A DNA stretch of 64,000 nt, from assembly GCA_026120185.1 (NCBI GenBank), contig JANUWF010001719.1:682001-746000 (forward strand). Direction: 5' to 3'. The translations under genes and the position numbers were made by a program. Source of the DNA: Voacanga thouarsii (Eukaryota; Streptophyta; Magnoliopsida; Gentianales; Apocynaceae). The notes under the pieces are model-generated. The model saw only the letters and a list, made by a program, of their open reading frames with translations. It was not told the origin of the DNA and did no database searches. This document shows positions 36,478 through 48,359 of this stretch, one piece after another (position 1 is the first letter of the stretch; every line of letters starts with the position of its first letter).

Positions 36478-37657
36478 GTTGTTGGAATTGGGTGAAGGTT
36501 ACTACAACAAAGATATTAAAACAAGGAAAACAATCCAGGCTAGAGAGCTTATTGATGATCAGCTGGGTTTGCAAAGAAGTGAGCAACTCAGAGAACTTTA
36601 TGAGTCCCTCTCGGCAACTGAGTCCAATCCTCAAGCTAAAAAACCTTTTGCTGCATTGTCCCCTGAAGATCTCACTGACACAGAATGGTATTTCTTAGTT
36701 TACATGTCCTTCATCTTCAATATTGGCCAAGGGTAATTCCTGTCTCTTATGCAAATAGGTAGTAACTTGCAAGTCTTGTCCTTGCATTTGCCATAAATTT
36801 AACCTGTTTTCAAGAAAACAAAAAACCAATAACAGAGCTATGCTACAATTGCTTAATCTTGATGCAATTATGATAGCTGGGGCCTTGGTCAAAAGCAATA
36901 GTTTCCATTGAATCGAGAAGAGATGACCGACATTGTACATTCGCTCTGATAACGACTATATTCAATATTCACATGGTGTTTATTCACCACGATGTACTTA
37001 GTCGCCTATATGGTCGACGCACTCACCTTCTCCTGTTGGTCCACAACCATTCTTCGACCACCGCAATTTTTCATACGAACAATAATTGTCTCCCAAACTT
37101 GAAATTGTCTAAGAATTCATGATGGTTTAGCTTTGTTTAGTATGGGGCAATGTACATGTTCTAGAAATGATGGTGGTTTTTGTTGATATGGATCACCAAA
37201 TTACCATGGAGGTCACTAGCAAAGAATCAGGCCTTGTGGCTATGCAATGCTCGTCATGTTGACAACAAAGTTTTCACTCGCTCCCTCCTTGCAAGGGTAA
37301 GGACATGAACTTTAATTCAAATCTTCTGTATTGAGACAACAATTTTTAAGGTTTCTTGTATTAACACAAAAGATCTGACTTTTGTTTTCTTTTCTGTTTC
37401 TATCTGTGATCATTGGCATTGCATTGCTTCCTATAGAATGCTGCTATTCAGGTATCATCTTATCTACTTGATTAGTTTGCTTTACTTATTAAATGATGGT
37501 AGTATTATTTTTTATATTCTTCAATGCCTAAATGTATTACCAGGCTAAGGTTCTTGATGATGTTTTTTTTTTTTTTTTCCGTGTTCTAGGCTACTGACAG
37601 ACCGTTATTTGTTTTCCCTACCTTGGAGGTGTTGTTGTGCTAGGAGTTACAGAACTG
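36478..37657 (+). pseudogene. GL3/EGL3/TT8-type bHLH gene fragment (MYC_N domain only)
   Basis: Four exon-like blocks in the family order: 36478-36732 (LLELGEGYYNKDIKTRKTIQ, LGLQRSEQLRELYESLSA, LSPEDLTDTEWYFLVYMSF), 37200-37296 (LPWRSLAKNQALWLCNAR, then VDNKVFTRSLLAR), a 15-bp micro-exon at 37437-37451 (NAAIQ) and 37601-37657 (TVICFPYLGGVVVLGVTEL). In the IIIf bHLH family this N-terminal domain binds R2R3-MYB partners in trichome, anthocyanin and tannin control. The first exon (with the QWSY-type start) and everything after exon 5, including the bHLH itself, are absent. The acceptor before 37200 is AA, not AG. Phases otherwise agree. A truncated, probably non-functional copy; the hAT element inserts 89 bp after its last exon. 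Confidence 0.85.
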
Positions 37658-38329
37658 GTAAGACACTTTGATAGCCTATTCTCAGATGCTTAATATAAAC
37701 TCTATGTTTGCCTAAACCTATCTAAATTGGATGTTTGCATAAATCTTAGGGGTGGCAATCGTGTCATGTATGGGTTGGCGGGTCGTATCAACCTGAGGTA
37801 ATTATACACGACACGTCAACCCGAACATGAAACGATTAATAAATGTGTCTAAGTTTGTAACACGAATACGGCACGAAAATAAAATGGTTAACACGATATG
37901 ACACGATTAGATACGAAAAGTAAATAGATAATTTACTAGACCCACCAACCCGTCAACCCGAATACTTACTAACCCCCCAACCCGCCAACCTGTCAATCCA
38001 CCTACTAAACCTATCCACCCATTACATTAAAAATTTTAAAAAATAAATCAAACCATATAAAATTAAAATAACCAATAAAACAATCCATAAATTTTTAAAT
38101 AACTAATAAAATAATAAGTTATCTAATTAAATATCTAGAGATGTGAATAAATTCATAAGAATACATTGAAAATTTAACGAACTTCAAATAACATTGACAA
38201 TGTTCTTCTCAGTAGGTATCTCCTTATTGATGTTTAAATCAATGACATTTTGAGCAACTTCATCCACATTTAACTTTTCAGCAAGTGCTTCTGCAATAAA
38301 TTTAAATGAACAAGTATTATAAATTTTAT

Positions 38330-40453
38330 CTAAAAATATAAATTTAAATAAAAATATAGTCTAAAAATTTTTTTATTTCCATAAATCCAATCCTTAGAAC
38401 AAATCAAAGACTCAACAAGATTAGGTGACAAAGAACTTCTAAATTGGTCAAGAACTCTACCACCACTACTAAATGCAGACTCAGAAGCAACTATAGATGC
38501 AGGATCAGTAAGCACATCTCGAACCATTAGAGCTAGCAAAGAGTATCTATACTGATGAGCCTTTCAATAAGATAAAACATCAATCTTAACTGTCCTATCA
38601 ACCCTTAGCTCATCTAAATACAACTCTAACTTAAATTTCTACATATGCTTCATGATATTTTCACTTTCAAAATCATAAAACTCTTATTTTAAAAATTAAA
38701 AATAGAATTAGAAAGCATAAATTAAATTATATATTAACATTATAATATAAATTATAATTATAAAAGATATTATACTTATAAAAAAGTAATAAGTAAAAGA
38801 AATAACCTGTAGAACACTTGAACTTTCTACACTATCTTTCTCTTTGGTAGAGGTTAATTTTGATTATCCCTAAGATGTAGTGCCAGATACTCTAGAAATA
38901 AAAGAAATATTAGTCTTGTATGCTTCAAAGATAGAGAAGAGTTTAGATTTAAGTTTTGAGCACTCCAATTGACCATCAATACCAAAAAATTTCCTATAAT
39001 TAAATTCAACAAATTGCATTTTATACCGAGGATCAAACACAACAATAATGGCCAAAAGTGGGCTGAACTTTTTCCAATACTTATCAAACTTCGAATACAT
39101 GCCAATTGCAATTCTCTTCATGTAGGCATCAGAACTTTTAATTTCTTCTGCCAACCTCAATTGAATCATAAACATATGGGGAAAATAGAGATTGGAAGTA
39201 GGCCTCTTCGCACTAGAAAATGCATTTGTTGCATCATAAAATAATTTCAAGAAACCACATATTTTCTCCACTTTACTCTATTCTTCTTTAGAAGGGTTAT
39301 ACTTGAAATTAGAGTCACTCAATTGCAAATGATAGAAAGCAACCTTATAATGAAGTACACTAACAAGTATCTCATGTGTGGAATTCCATCTTGTAGGAAT
39401 ATCTTGCTTAAGAAATTTTTTAGATTCAAGAAATGTGTGTGTCATACATTCTAAAAACTTTTGTTTTCTTGTTGGTGACCATTTTACATATTTCACAGAT
39501 TCTCTTATCCTCTCAACTGATTCATCAATTTCTTTCAACCCTTCTTTTACAATTAAATTGAGAATATGGGCACAACATCTTACATGAAATAAAGAACCAA
39601 AGTCCAACAAACATCTTTGCAAATTCAACTGATATTTTAAGAGCTCAACATATTAATTGTTTACAGAAGCATTATCTAAAGTTATAGAAAATAACCTTTT
39701 CTTAATTCCCCAACTAGCAACCAAACTATAAATCCTTTCCACAGTCATGTATCCATCTGTAGCTATCGAAGTCCAACAATCAGAAGTTAAGCAAATTCTG
39801 CCGGGACATTATTTAAGTTGAAAAGTTATCTTAGCAATATAATCGGTATGCATATTTTTAATATCTTGCCTCGCAGTATTCCTACTAATATGAGACACAT
39901 CTGGCTCTAAGTAGGAAAATACAGCCTTAATGCCCTCATATTCCACAAAAGATAAAGACAAATCATGTTGTATCACAGCATTAATCAACAACTCCCTAAA
40001 TTTTGCTTGACATAATCTTCTAAATCTAGTATTCATGCTTCCACCACTAGATTCAATGAGCATTTGTCCTATGTCCTTTGAATTAATTCTAGGACATTTC
40101 TTGATATGTTTTTTCATGTTACCTGTCCCATATTTGCTAGCTGAAAGATATGTTTGGCCACAATTCTTACACTTGCATCTTTCTTTTCCATCTTCACCAA
40201 TTGGTAGTAGGTCAAAATATTGCTAAACATTACTTGTGAGCTTTCTTTTATGTTTCTAGCTTGTTTAAGTAGTAGAAGAATCCTTTGAATTTGTACCCTC
40301 TCTGCCATCATTTCCAACCATCTCAACACTTTCATCATATGTGTCACCTTCAAGTTCAACAAACTCTTGCTGTAATTCATTAATTGGTGGTGGAGGTAAC
40401 AATGTATCCATATCTACAATTAGTGAAAAAGACATAATTAACCTCAAATACAC
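38330..40453 (-). pseudogene. hAT transposase (zf-BED / RICESLEEPER type), decayed
   Basis: Begins MDTLLPPPPINELQQEFVE (start near 40413). A BED zinc finger follows (CKCKNCGQTYLSASKYGTG, then MKKHIKKCPRI), then SLSFVEYEGIKAVFSYLEP, DCWTSIATDGYM, HVRCCAHILNLIVKEGL, DIPTRWNSTHEIL, then LLAIIVVFDPRYKM and the C-terminal hAT dimerisation domain (DPASIVASESAFSSGGRVLD, SSLSPNLVESLICSKDWI). The pieces are in the correct order but broken by in-frame stops (for example after KITFQLK, in the LDNASVNN region and after NPSKEE) and frameshifts. Not expected to give active transposase. Confidence 0.9.
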
Positions 40454-40794
40454 TTAAGTACTTAATTGATTTATTAAAAAGATCTCGTGCTGGAATTATT
40501 GTAATCATTTTAGCTAGACTTCGTTCCAAGAATGCTAACAAAGCAACTACAGTAATCCAAAATATATACAAGAAGGTGGTAAGCCAAAATAAGCTGAAAT
40601 GATTACAAATGGGAAAACGAGACAAGAGAAGGCATAAAGCTGTGAAGGGAAGAAAGAAAAAGAAGCAACCGATCAACAAAAAAGGAAGAAGTATACACTA
40701 TGATTGAAGAAGAAAATGAAATAAGAAGGGAGAAGTACAATGCTATGCAAAGCTGGAATGGATGAAGACAAATTGAAGAAGACAAATGAACCAA

Positions 40795-41240
40795 ATGTGA
40801 TTGTGTGTGATCGGTGAAATAAACAAGAAAAATGAATTAGGATACGGTCAAAGAAAAAGAAAGGCATATGACAAGCAACATAAATAGCAACCGTGAGTGG
40901 TGTGTGCATTCTGTGAAACAAGGATAAAGCACTATATAAGGATTACAACCAGACAAAAGAAGAAAAGAAAAGAGGTGACAAGAAAAAGAAAGTGAAGAAG
41001 ACAAAATGAAATGATTACTGTAAGTGGTGTGTGTGCTCGGTGGACAAAGAAGAACAAAAGGATGGACAAAAGAAGAGAAAAGGTATGATAAGAAGACAGA
41101 ATGCAAAAAATGCAGTTAAAATGATAAAGGTATGCAAGAGTAAATGGTGTGTGCATTCGGTGAGCAAAGAAAAAAAATACAATTACAAAACTAGTAACCG
41201 AACAAGAAGAAAGGACAAGAGGAAGAAATGAAATTGCAGT
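40795..41240. repeat. Degenerate tandem repeats inside the hAT element
   Basis: About four spaced copies of GTGGTGTGTGCATTCGGTG-like sequence (near 40800, 40893, 41020 and 41143) embedded in A/G-rich filler. Probably subterminal repeats bound by transposase, or amplified filler. Confidence 0.6.
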
Positions 41241-42024
41241 CAAAAGATTATGGGTGTGCTGCTACTAGGCTACCTAGGAAGGTCCCTGGTGGCCTAGAAA
41301 AAAGAAAAATATATGCAAGAAGCTGGTAAGCGAAAATAAGCTTCTAATGATCATACACAGCTAGTTTAATCAAATAAAAACCAATTTTCATTCTTACCAC
41401 AAAAACAAAACAATTTAAACAAAAAGAAGGGGACAATGATTGCATAATATGGGTCCCTGCTCTTCTTTCAACAATGTGGGCATCCATCACCAACCAACAC
41501 CACCATTAAACCCCAAAATCCAAATAGGATTTTCAGCACATGCCTCCCAGGAATTCTCTGAACGGCTCATATTCATTTCTCCTGAAAAAGAAATCAAGAA
41601 CACTCTTCCCCACTAGAAGCCACCCACCCCTCCATGGCTAGAGTCAAACACCCCCTTCCCCCGACAAATAAATATAACCCACAAAACCCACACTCTATCC
41701 TACATTGGTAGTCCCCTCGATTCAAATGGCAAAAATGAATGCACTTCCTATCCGTTAATACAAAATGAATGCACTTCCAGAATTAGTAGAAAATGGTTAA
41801 TTAATACCAAAATGAATGCACTTCCTATCCATTAATACAAAATGCGATTTAACAACTGAAACATGTCGAAGGAACCATTCCCATCCATGCTATTAAGCTC
41901 AAATGGAGACAGTAATATCCAGAATAGACCATGTCAAATAAAAAACCTTGAAATATAATATAACTACTATGGTGCACAGAGGAAAGAACAACAATAATAC
42001 TACTAGATATTTCCATTAATTAGG

Positions 42025-42200
42025 AGTAAAGCTTCAATTATCGACAGGTAGGAGAGATCTAAACTACAAATATCCTTGCCCTTGACAGCAATCAAAGCAA
42101 CCCCTAAGTCACCATCACCTAAACACCATTTCAAGCTAAGCAGCCTCAACTTTTTGCATCCTATTGCAATACACCCAATCCCAGTGTCGGTAATAGACTG
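42025..42200 (-). pseudogene. F-box/LRR (FBL3-like) gene fragment captured in hAT
   Basis: Minus-strand reading gives SITDTGIGCIAIGCKKLRLL, then SLKWCLGDGDLGVALIAVKG and KDICSLDLSYL. These are about two leucine-rich repeats of a plant F-box/LRR protein of FBL3 type. The matching stretch starts and stops abruptly within the transposon, 350 bp from its right end. No F-box or other repeat is nearby. The piece is uninterrupted but too short to be a gene. Confidence 0.8.
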
Positions 42201-43355
42201 GAGAAAATGGAGAGACGAAGGAAAGGAAAGGAAGTGAAATGACAAAAAGGAAGAAAATGCGGTCGGTGGAGAAGATCCAGACTACAGCGAGAATAGGAAG
42301 AACTGAAATGATAGAAAAGAAAACAAGTCTGACGGCTAGGGTAGAAGAACCTTTTTTATAGTTTTTGTGAAAAAAAAATAAATAAACGGGTTGGCGGGTC
42401 AAAACGGGTTGAACCCGTTTATGACCCGAACTTGTTTACAGTTAAACAGATCGACACATTTCGACCCGAACCCGCGAAACTCCAACCCTAACCCGCTATA
42501 ATCGTGTCGTTTTCTTGTCATGTTGGTGTCGTGTTCAATATTGACGCCCCTAATAAATCTTCTAAAGTTTATATCTTGATGACTAATGTTATGGAATCAT
42601 TTTTTTCAGGTGATATGTTTGAAGGTTTCAGAGGACAGCATTAAATGAATTGGAGGGAGTTTGATGCTTTCAACAAAGAGAAAAAACTTCATGGTTTTAT
42701 TGTATCAGATGGTGACTACAAACACATGAATTGGGAAATGGCTATGAAAGATGAATAACTGATTTAAAGGATTAATGGTATTTCACTCTCCATCTAAAAA
42801 TGATAAGGTTGATCTTATCTGTAGTGAGTGAGCAAATTTCTTATACTCGCATAAGGAAGATCTCTACTTTTATGTGCTTTTTGGTTCTTCTTTTAGAATT
42901 GGAGACTTTCCTTTAGTCCCACTTTATTTCTTTCATTAACATTTTTTCTTTTCTTTTTTTGTACACTGAAGTCTCTTGTAGAGGTCTAGCATTTATGCCA
43001 ATGTTTATAGGCTGGTACAGTCTTGTATTAAGTTGATATCAGTTGAACTATAAGTCTTTTATACTCACTTTCCGGAGATGTTGTTTTCAACCGGGAGAAG
43101 GGAAAACAACTTTTAGTTTATGCTGAAAGAAATGTTTGAATTATTAAACAATTGCAACATAAATCATACATGGGATCTGTTATGACCATGAGGCAGCTAA
43201 GAAGTAGGGAAAAGGGTGCTGCTAATTTGAGCTCCTAAGAAGGAAGTTAGAGTAATGAGATAAATAGATTTGAATTTGGCCCTGGACTTTGGTAATTTCA
43301 AGCATGCTTGTATATGACCATTTTTTTCTATATTCAGCATTTCGGCATGAAACAG

Positions 43356-43578
43356 GCTTGTGCAAAAATTTATTGCAAGAATATGCTTAGAAAATGAACC
43401 ATGCAATTCCTATGTATGAGTGTCGAAACGATGAGACTCCTAGCAGAGCTATTATGTTGACATTAGAGGTATTAAGTATATTGGAGCTGCAGCAAAGACA
43501 AAAAAGGAAGTGGAGATCAAAGCTGCCAGGACAGCTTTGTTGGCCATCCAGGCTAATGCTTCTAAGTCTAACCTATGA
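43356..43578 (+). pseudogene. Double-stranded RNA-binding domain (DRB/HYL1-like) fragment
   Basis: After an AG acceptor (43354-43355), one frame reads LCKNLLQEYA, a stop (TAG 43388-43390, where relatives have Gln), KMNHAIPMYECRNDETPSRA. A frame change near 43455 then gives YIGAAAKTKKEVEIKAARTA followed by LLAIQANASKSNL. This is one dsRBD in the right order (KxLLQEYA, P.Y, G.AAKTKKEAE, AARTAL). A stop and a frameshift make it a pseudogene. The rest of the gene was not found; a possible small exon lies at 44197-44243 (VRNTVVSANVQRSITK). Confidence 0.75.
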
Positions 43579-45544
43579 AGTGAGAGAAAGAAGACTTCCA
43601 AGAAGGTACTGAGACTCTCACCTTCTTTGTTTCCTACACTAAATAGGATTTAGCTGTTTAAAAATTTGATTGATCAGTAAAGTTAATCTTTACTTTAAAT
43701 GGTATTTGATGTAGAAACCTAGAGGATTGAAGATCTTATTTTAGCATGCTTGAGGTGATAAGATGCTAGAAGTTTAACCAAGATTAAGTAGTTAAGAGAT
43801 CGAGGAAAGATAGGAAATAGAAAGCTGTTTTGAAAATAAAACATGATCTACATGAATTGCTTGGAATTTGTATATGTTTCTTAGATAAAGATGGCTGAAA
43901 ATTGAACATGAATACTTTTATACATGTCTTATAATGTTGGGAAGGAATTGGAATAAGTTTTAAGTACTTTGATGGCTAAGGATTGCATAACATTGAAGTA
44001 TACATAAAGCTACCTTATGAATGGATGAAAATTTTATTTTAGCAAGTTTAATATAATAGATATATTATAGCAAATTTTATTTTAGCAAATTTTGTGAATG
44101 GAGTAATGGATATTCCAAACATGAACTTTTTTTTTCTTCTTAGTTTTATTCTTAGTTGGACTAATTAAATAGTATTTGCTATATATGTGGGACAGGTTAG
44201 AAATACAGTTGTTTCTGCGAATGTCCAGAGGAGCATTACTAAGGTAAGAATAAACTTGTTCGTTGCGAGATCTCCATGAGTCATAGGTTTTCATTCTCCG
44301 TGAGTGATGGGTGATCATTTCTCATGGGTAATGGGTGATTACCCTTAAGTTAGTTTTATGCTACATTGGCTTATATTAGTTTTACTGAATGATGGAATTG
44401 ATTTTATATATTTTTTGTTGGTTGACTTGAATGCTTTACATGTCTTGAAGTGGTTTAGTACCTGAAAATGTTCAATTTATAGGGGATACTCTGTCATTTT
44501 TTTTAAAAAAAATTAGCTTTTGATTTAAAATTTGTAATACTCTTCTATTATAGTAGCTAAAGAAACATTTGATGATGAGTTCAAAGGAATTTTATGGCCT
44601 AAGAAGGCAAACTTTGCTTCAAGTTTAAATTGAGGATTTGAACTTGATTTAAAATTAGGTAAAACCATAAGAAATCAAAAGAAGACACATATAATTATGA
44701 TAATGACAATGAGATAGGTAAAATAATATTGTCTTGATCAATTTCTTTGTTTTCCTTATCTTTGGGTTTCACCAATCCATAACTTTATATTTGTCTCTAA
44801 TAGGTGTGGCACTTTATTATAATTAGCTAATGAATGGCATTTTTTTTATATTTCATTACTGGATCCCCGTGAGTGATGGGTGATCACTTCTTGTGGGTAA
44901 TGGGTGATTACCCTTAATGAATGATTCCTGTATGTTTTTTTTGAGTTTTTTGTTTATTAACTTAAATCCTTGAGCACATCTTATGGTGGCTTAGTGCCTA
45001 AAAAACGTGTACTTACAGGGGAAATTCTGTCAAAATTTTTTCAAATATTTAGAATTATAAATGTGTTGATCGATTTGTGCCTTTAAGAGTGAAAACAATA
45101 TGATATTGAAATGGTATCCATAAAGGTTCTTGAAGTTTAATGATGTTTTTAATAGAGGTTAATGATATTTTACGATATTCCTTGATAGAGGTTAATGAAA
45201 CTTTAATATGGTTCATGGAGGGTCATAAACAATATGATAAGTGGCAATACGTTTATTATAACAAAACTTGTACATTAACTGAAAATATTGATAAATGAAT
45301 AAGAGGATGAACCGATCGTGGATTGACTTACAAGACTGTTTAGGTGATAAATATAATAAGGGTTTGGATGCCTTTGTAGAATTTACATTAAGAAACAAAC
45401 CTGAACCAATCGTGGACTGACTTACAAAGTTTTTTTGATAGTATTGAAGGAATTGAGAGTTTTCGATGGCTATTGTTCTAATATTTCTCGATAGGTAAAC
45501 ATGAGGAGAAAGACTTTGGGAGGTTTGAAGAGTCACAATTCCCA
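43579..45544. other. Non-coding DNA with a duplicated block
   Basis: Two related blocks, 44267-44520 and 44868-45060, share GTGAGTGATGGGTGATCA, GGGTAATGGGTGATTACCCT and a later GGGGAWAYTCTGTCA. A shorter pair, GAACCRATCGTGGAYTGACT, occurs at about 45309 and 45402. Possibly internal parts of the CACTA element that follows. No coding match seen. Confidence 0.5.
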
Positions 45545-45574
45545 CATTTTACTCTAGAATTAATCTCATTAGCA

Positions 45575-46070
45575 GCTTCCACAACTTTGCCCAAGAATGT
45601 AATGCAACTTTTGATTGAGAATTGCTTCATGTTTTAGACAGTTGTGTTCTAAAGTTAACAAAGAGAGGTATATTGAGTATCTTCAAGACTATTTCGTAGT
45701 TACGCTCTGTCTTCTTGAAAAGACATTCATCCCTAGTTTTTTTATATAATGGAACATTTATCGATGCATTTGGCCGATGATGCATTGTTAGCTGGTCTAG
45801 TTCAATGTTGATAAATGTTTCTGGTTGAAAGATACTTGAAAACTCTCAACTATTACGTGTGCAATCGTGCTAGATCTGAAGGTTCAATAGCCAGTGGATA
45901 TTTAATGAAAGAATGTATGATATTCGTGTCGAGATATTTAGATGATGTTGAGAGCAAAGAGAATAGGCCCCCAAGATATGTTGATGATGACAATCCGATG
46001 GGTAAATCAGTTGGAAAAGGGAATGATGTAATATTTGATCGTTTAACATTGATACAAGCACAACAGTGAG
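45575..46070 (+). pseudogene. CACTA-associated DUF4218-like coding relic
   Basis: Reads LPKNVMQLLIE, IASCFRQLCSKVNKERYIEY, LQDYFVVTLCLLEKTF, IMEHLSMHLADDALLAG, then VERYLKTLNYYVCNRARSEG and SIASGYLMKECMIFVSRYLD, characteristic of DUF4218. At least two frameshifts and stops (e.g. near 45615 and 45745). Confidence 0.85.
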
Positions 46071-46374
46071 TTTTAGCCAACTCTGACATCCTTAAACCAT
46101 ATAGAGAGTCAGTTTTCCTTTGAATTATTATCTTTCATTTTTTATACTTCTTTTATTATAACTTCTAAATTTTCATGTATGGCTATATGTAGTCTTCACA
46201 TGTCTGTCATAAACATAGATCATCCAAGACCTCGGTTACATAACATACAACGTATTCATTCTCAAACGTTTCACACTTAACTCAGTCATTATGTAAGCAA
46301 AACACATACAATATAGCGAGTTATTCCTCTAGAACAATTAGTCGTTATAACACTTATATTTATTATAGATTGAT

Positions 46375-46830
46375 GAGAATGAAGAATGCTCTGATATTCC
46401 TGCTGAAGTTAAAAAGCTTGCATATGGTCCTTTCAATCAAGGGTTGCGCTACAATGCATACAACGTGAATGGCTTCCGATTTTGTACAATAACATACGAG
46501 GCTAACAAGTCAACCCAAAATTCTAGTGTCATGTGTAAAGCTAATACTACAAATTATTTCAGTCCAAGAGATATGAATCTCGTAGTAACTGGTGTCAATT
46601 ACTATAGAGTGCTTATTGATATTATAAGGATCCGATACAATAGTGAACTGAAATTTCTGTTGTTCAAATGTGATTGGGTTGATGTACATCGAGGTATTAA
46701 AGTTGACGATTTAAAGTTTACTTTGGTGAATCTGGACTGTTTGTTGTATCGAAAAAAATAGAGAGATGGATGAGCCATTCATACTAGCAAACCAAGTGGA
46801 ACAAGTTTGGTTTTCTTGTTGTCCTAAAGA
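46375..46830 (+). pseudogene. CACTA-associated DUF4216-like coding relic
   Basis: Reads KKLAYGPFNQGLRYNAYNVN, GFRFCTITYE, TQNSSVMCKA, then YYRVLIDIIRIRYNSELKF and LLFKCDWVDVHRGIKVDDLK. This is the DUF4216 pattern. Past the stop near 46760, DEPFILANQVEQVWF continues in another frame. Confidence 0.85.
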
Positions 46831-47379
46831 AAGAGACTGACATGTGGTAATACCAATGATGAGACGAGATAATTATGATGTGTACTCAAGGGACTATGAT
46901 ATACAAACTTTTCCCGTGCATCAATTAGATTCTCGTCCTATTTTGTGCGAAGTAGATGCCGTATGGGTTAGAGATGGGATTTTTGGGGAGGAAGTAGATT
47001 TAGTTGGAAGAAGAATACAACCTGCAATTTAAATGTACTTAAATCACTTAATCATTTACTAAATGGGTTTCATTTGTTAAAATCGTATACTTAATGTTAA
47101 ATCTTTTTGTTTTGTAGATGGTAAACAAACATTCTCGACATGGATCAATGCAGGATGTCATAGCTGCCTCAAGATCAGGAGCTAGTTCCACATAGGGTAC
47201 AGAGACACAAGCACTAGCACACGAGGTGGGTCAGAGATTACATATAACTGTCCGGACAAGCTCCAAAGATCAGGAGTCTAATCGGGAGATAGCTATACCT
47301 ACTTCTGATGTAGGTCTCATTGCACAGGACCTTCTTCTTGAGACTGTGTATTTCTATTAACAAGTCTGTTGACATTTTG

Positions 47380-47912
47380 CAGGTTCCATGACGAGGAGTT
47401 CTCGCGGGGGTAGAAAGTTACCTTCCGGATGGGGTGAGTCAAGCTTTCGAAAGTACGATATTGGTGTTAACCAACACAGAGGGCTTGTAGGGGTAGATGC
47501 ATCTCGCAATAGTTCAGTGGTGGGCTGTTTTGCACACATGAGCAGTATGATCCCTCTGAATTATAGGGATTGGCATTCCATACCTTAGAGACTTAAAGAA
47601 GAAGTTTGGCAAGAAATTCAAGTAACTAATTTTATTCTAACATATGCAAGAGTGTTTTTTTCAAAATTTAACATTTTGTTTAATTAATTATTTATGTAAT
47701 ACGTACAAGGACAACACCATGATACCACCACAAGGACGTAGTGTCACAATGAAGATGCTATGTGTAGCGTGGAAGGATTTTAAATCGAAGTTAAAACAAA
47801 AATACTATGTTCCTTTCCTGCATAGTACAGAGCCTATTGTTTGTAGAGATAAACGGGTTAACAAAAATCAATGGAAGATGTTAGTTGATTACTGGCATTT
47901 GGAGAATACATA
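47380..47912 (+). pseudogene. CACTA-associated plant transposase (Transposase_24-like) relic
   Basis: A Gly/Arg-rich stretch (SRGGRKLPSGWG) is followed by VAWKDFKSKLKQKYYVPF and NKNQWKMLVDYWHLENT, as in the C-terminal domain of plant En/Spm proteins. Broken by introns or frameshifts. Confidence 0.65.
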
Positions 47913-48359
47913 GGTCATATGTATAGAAATTGACTACTTTTATATCTCACAACTTGTTTAATTTTTGTAATCATAAAATTATTTTATATATTAACTATTT
48001 TAAATATTCACATATGGAGGTTGAGCAAAGTAGACAAAATTGATCGCATATGGCATATCCACTGGTCACAAGAAGAATGTCACATTCTGTTATACATGAT
48101 CAGGTATTCAATTTATTACTGCTTCTGATCGATTTCTTGACATTTCCTATTTCTCATACATGTAGTACTACCTTTTTTTGGGACTTAGGTAGATTATTTC
48201 TGATTTGTGTATTGAGGATATTGCTTTTGAGTTGTTTGGCAATAAGAAGATTGTGTTTTATTATATTTAGTGTTGAATGAGTTGATTTTATTGTGTTTGG
48301 CTTGAAATTGTACGTGTACGGGATAAAAATACAAATAAAAAATGCTTTAAAAACTAAAA

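Larger units (their letters stand above)
37747..42552 (-). mobile_element. hAT transposon (4.8 kb) with captured gene fragment
   Basis: Ends TAGGGGTGGCAAT and ATTGACGCCCCTA (inverted, 11 of 13 matching), flanked by the perfect 8-bp duplication ATAAATCT (37739-37746 and 42553-42560). The subterminal parts carry repeated GGGTTGGCGGGTC and ACCCG-type motifs. The transposase reads on the minus strand in the middle. The right part holds repeat blocks (40800-41240) and a foreign F-box/LRR fragment. Confidence 0.93.

Noticed and set aside
37747..37760. Idea that the bHLH gene was broken by the hAT insertion
   Set aside because: The hAT has a perfect target duplication and sits in an intron position. 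Missing exon 1 and missing 3' exons are not explained by it.
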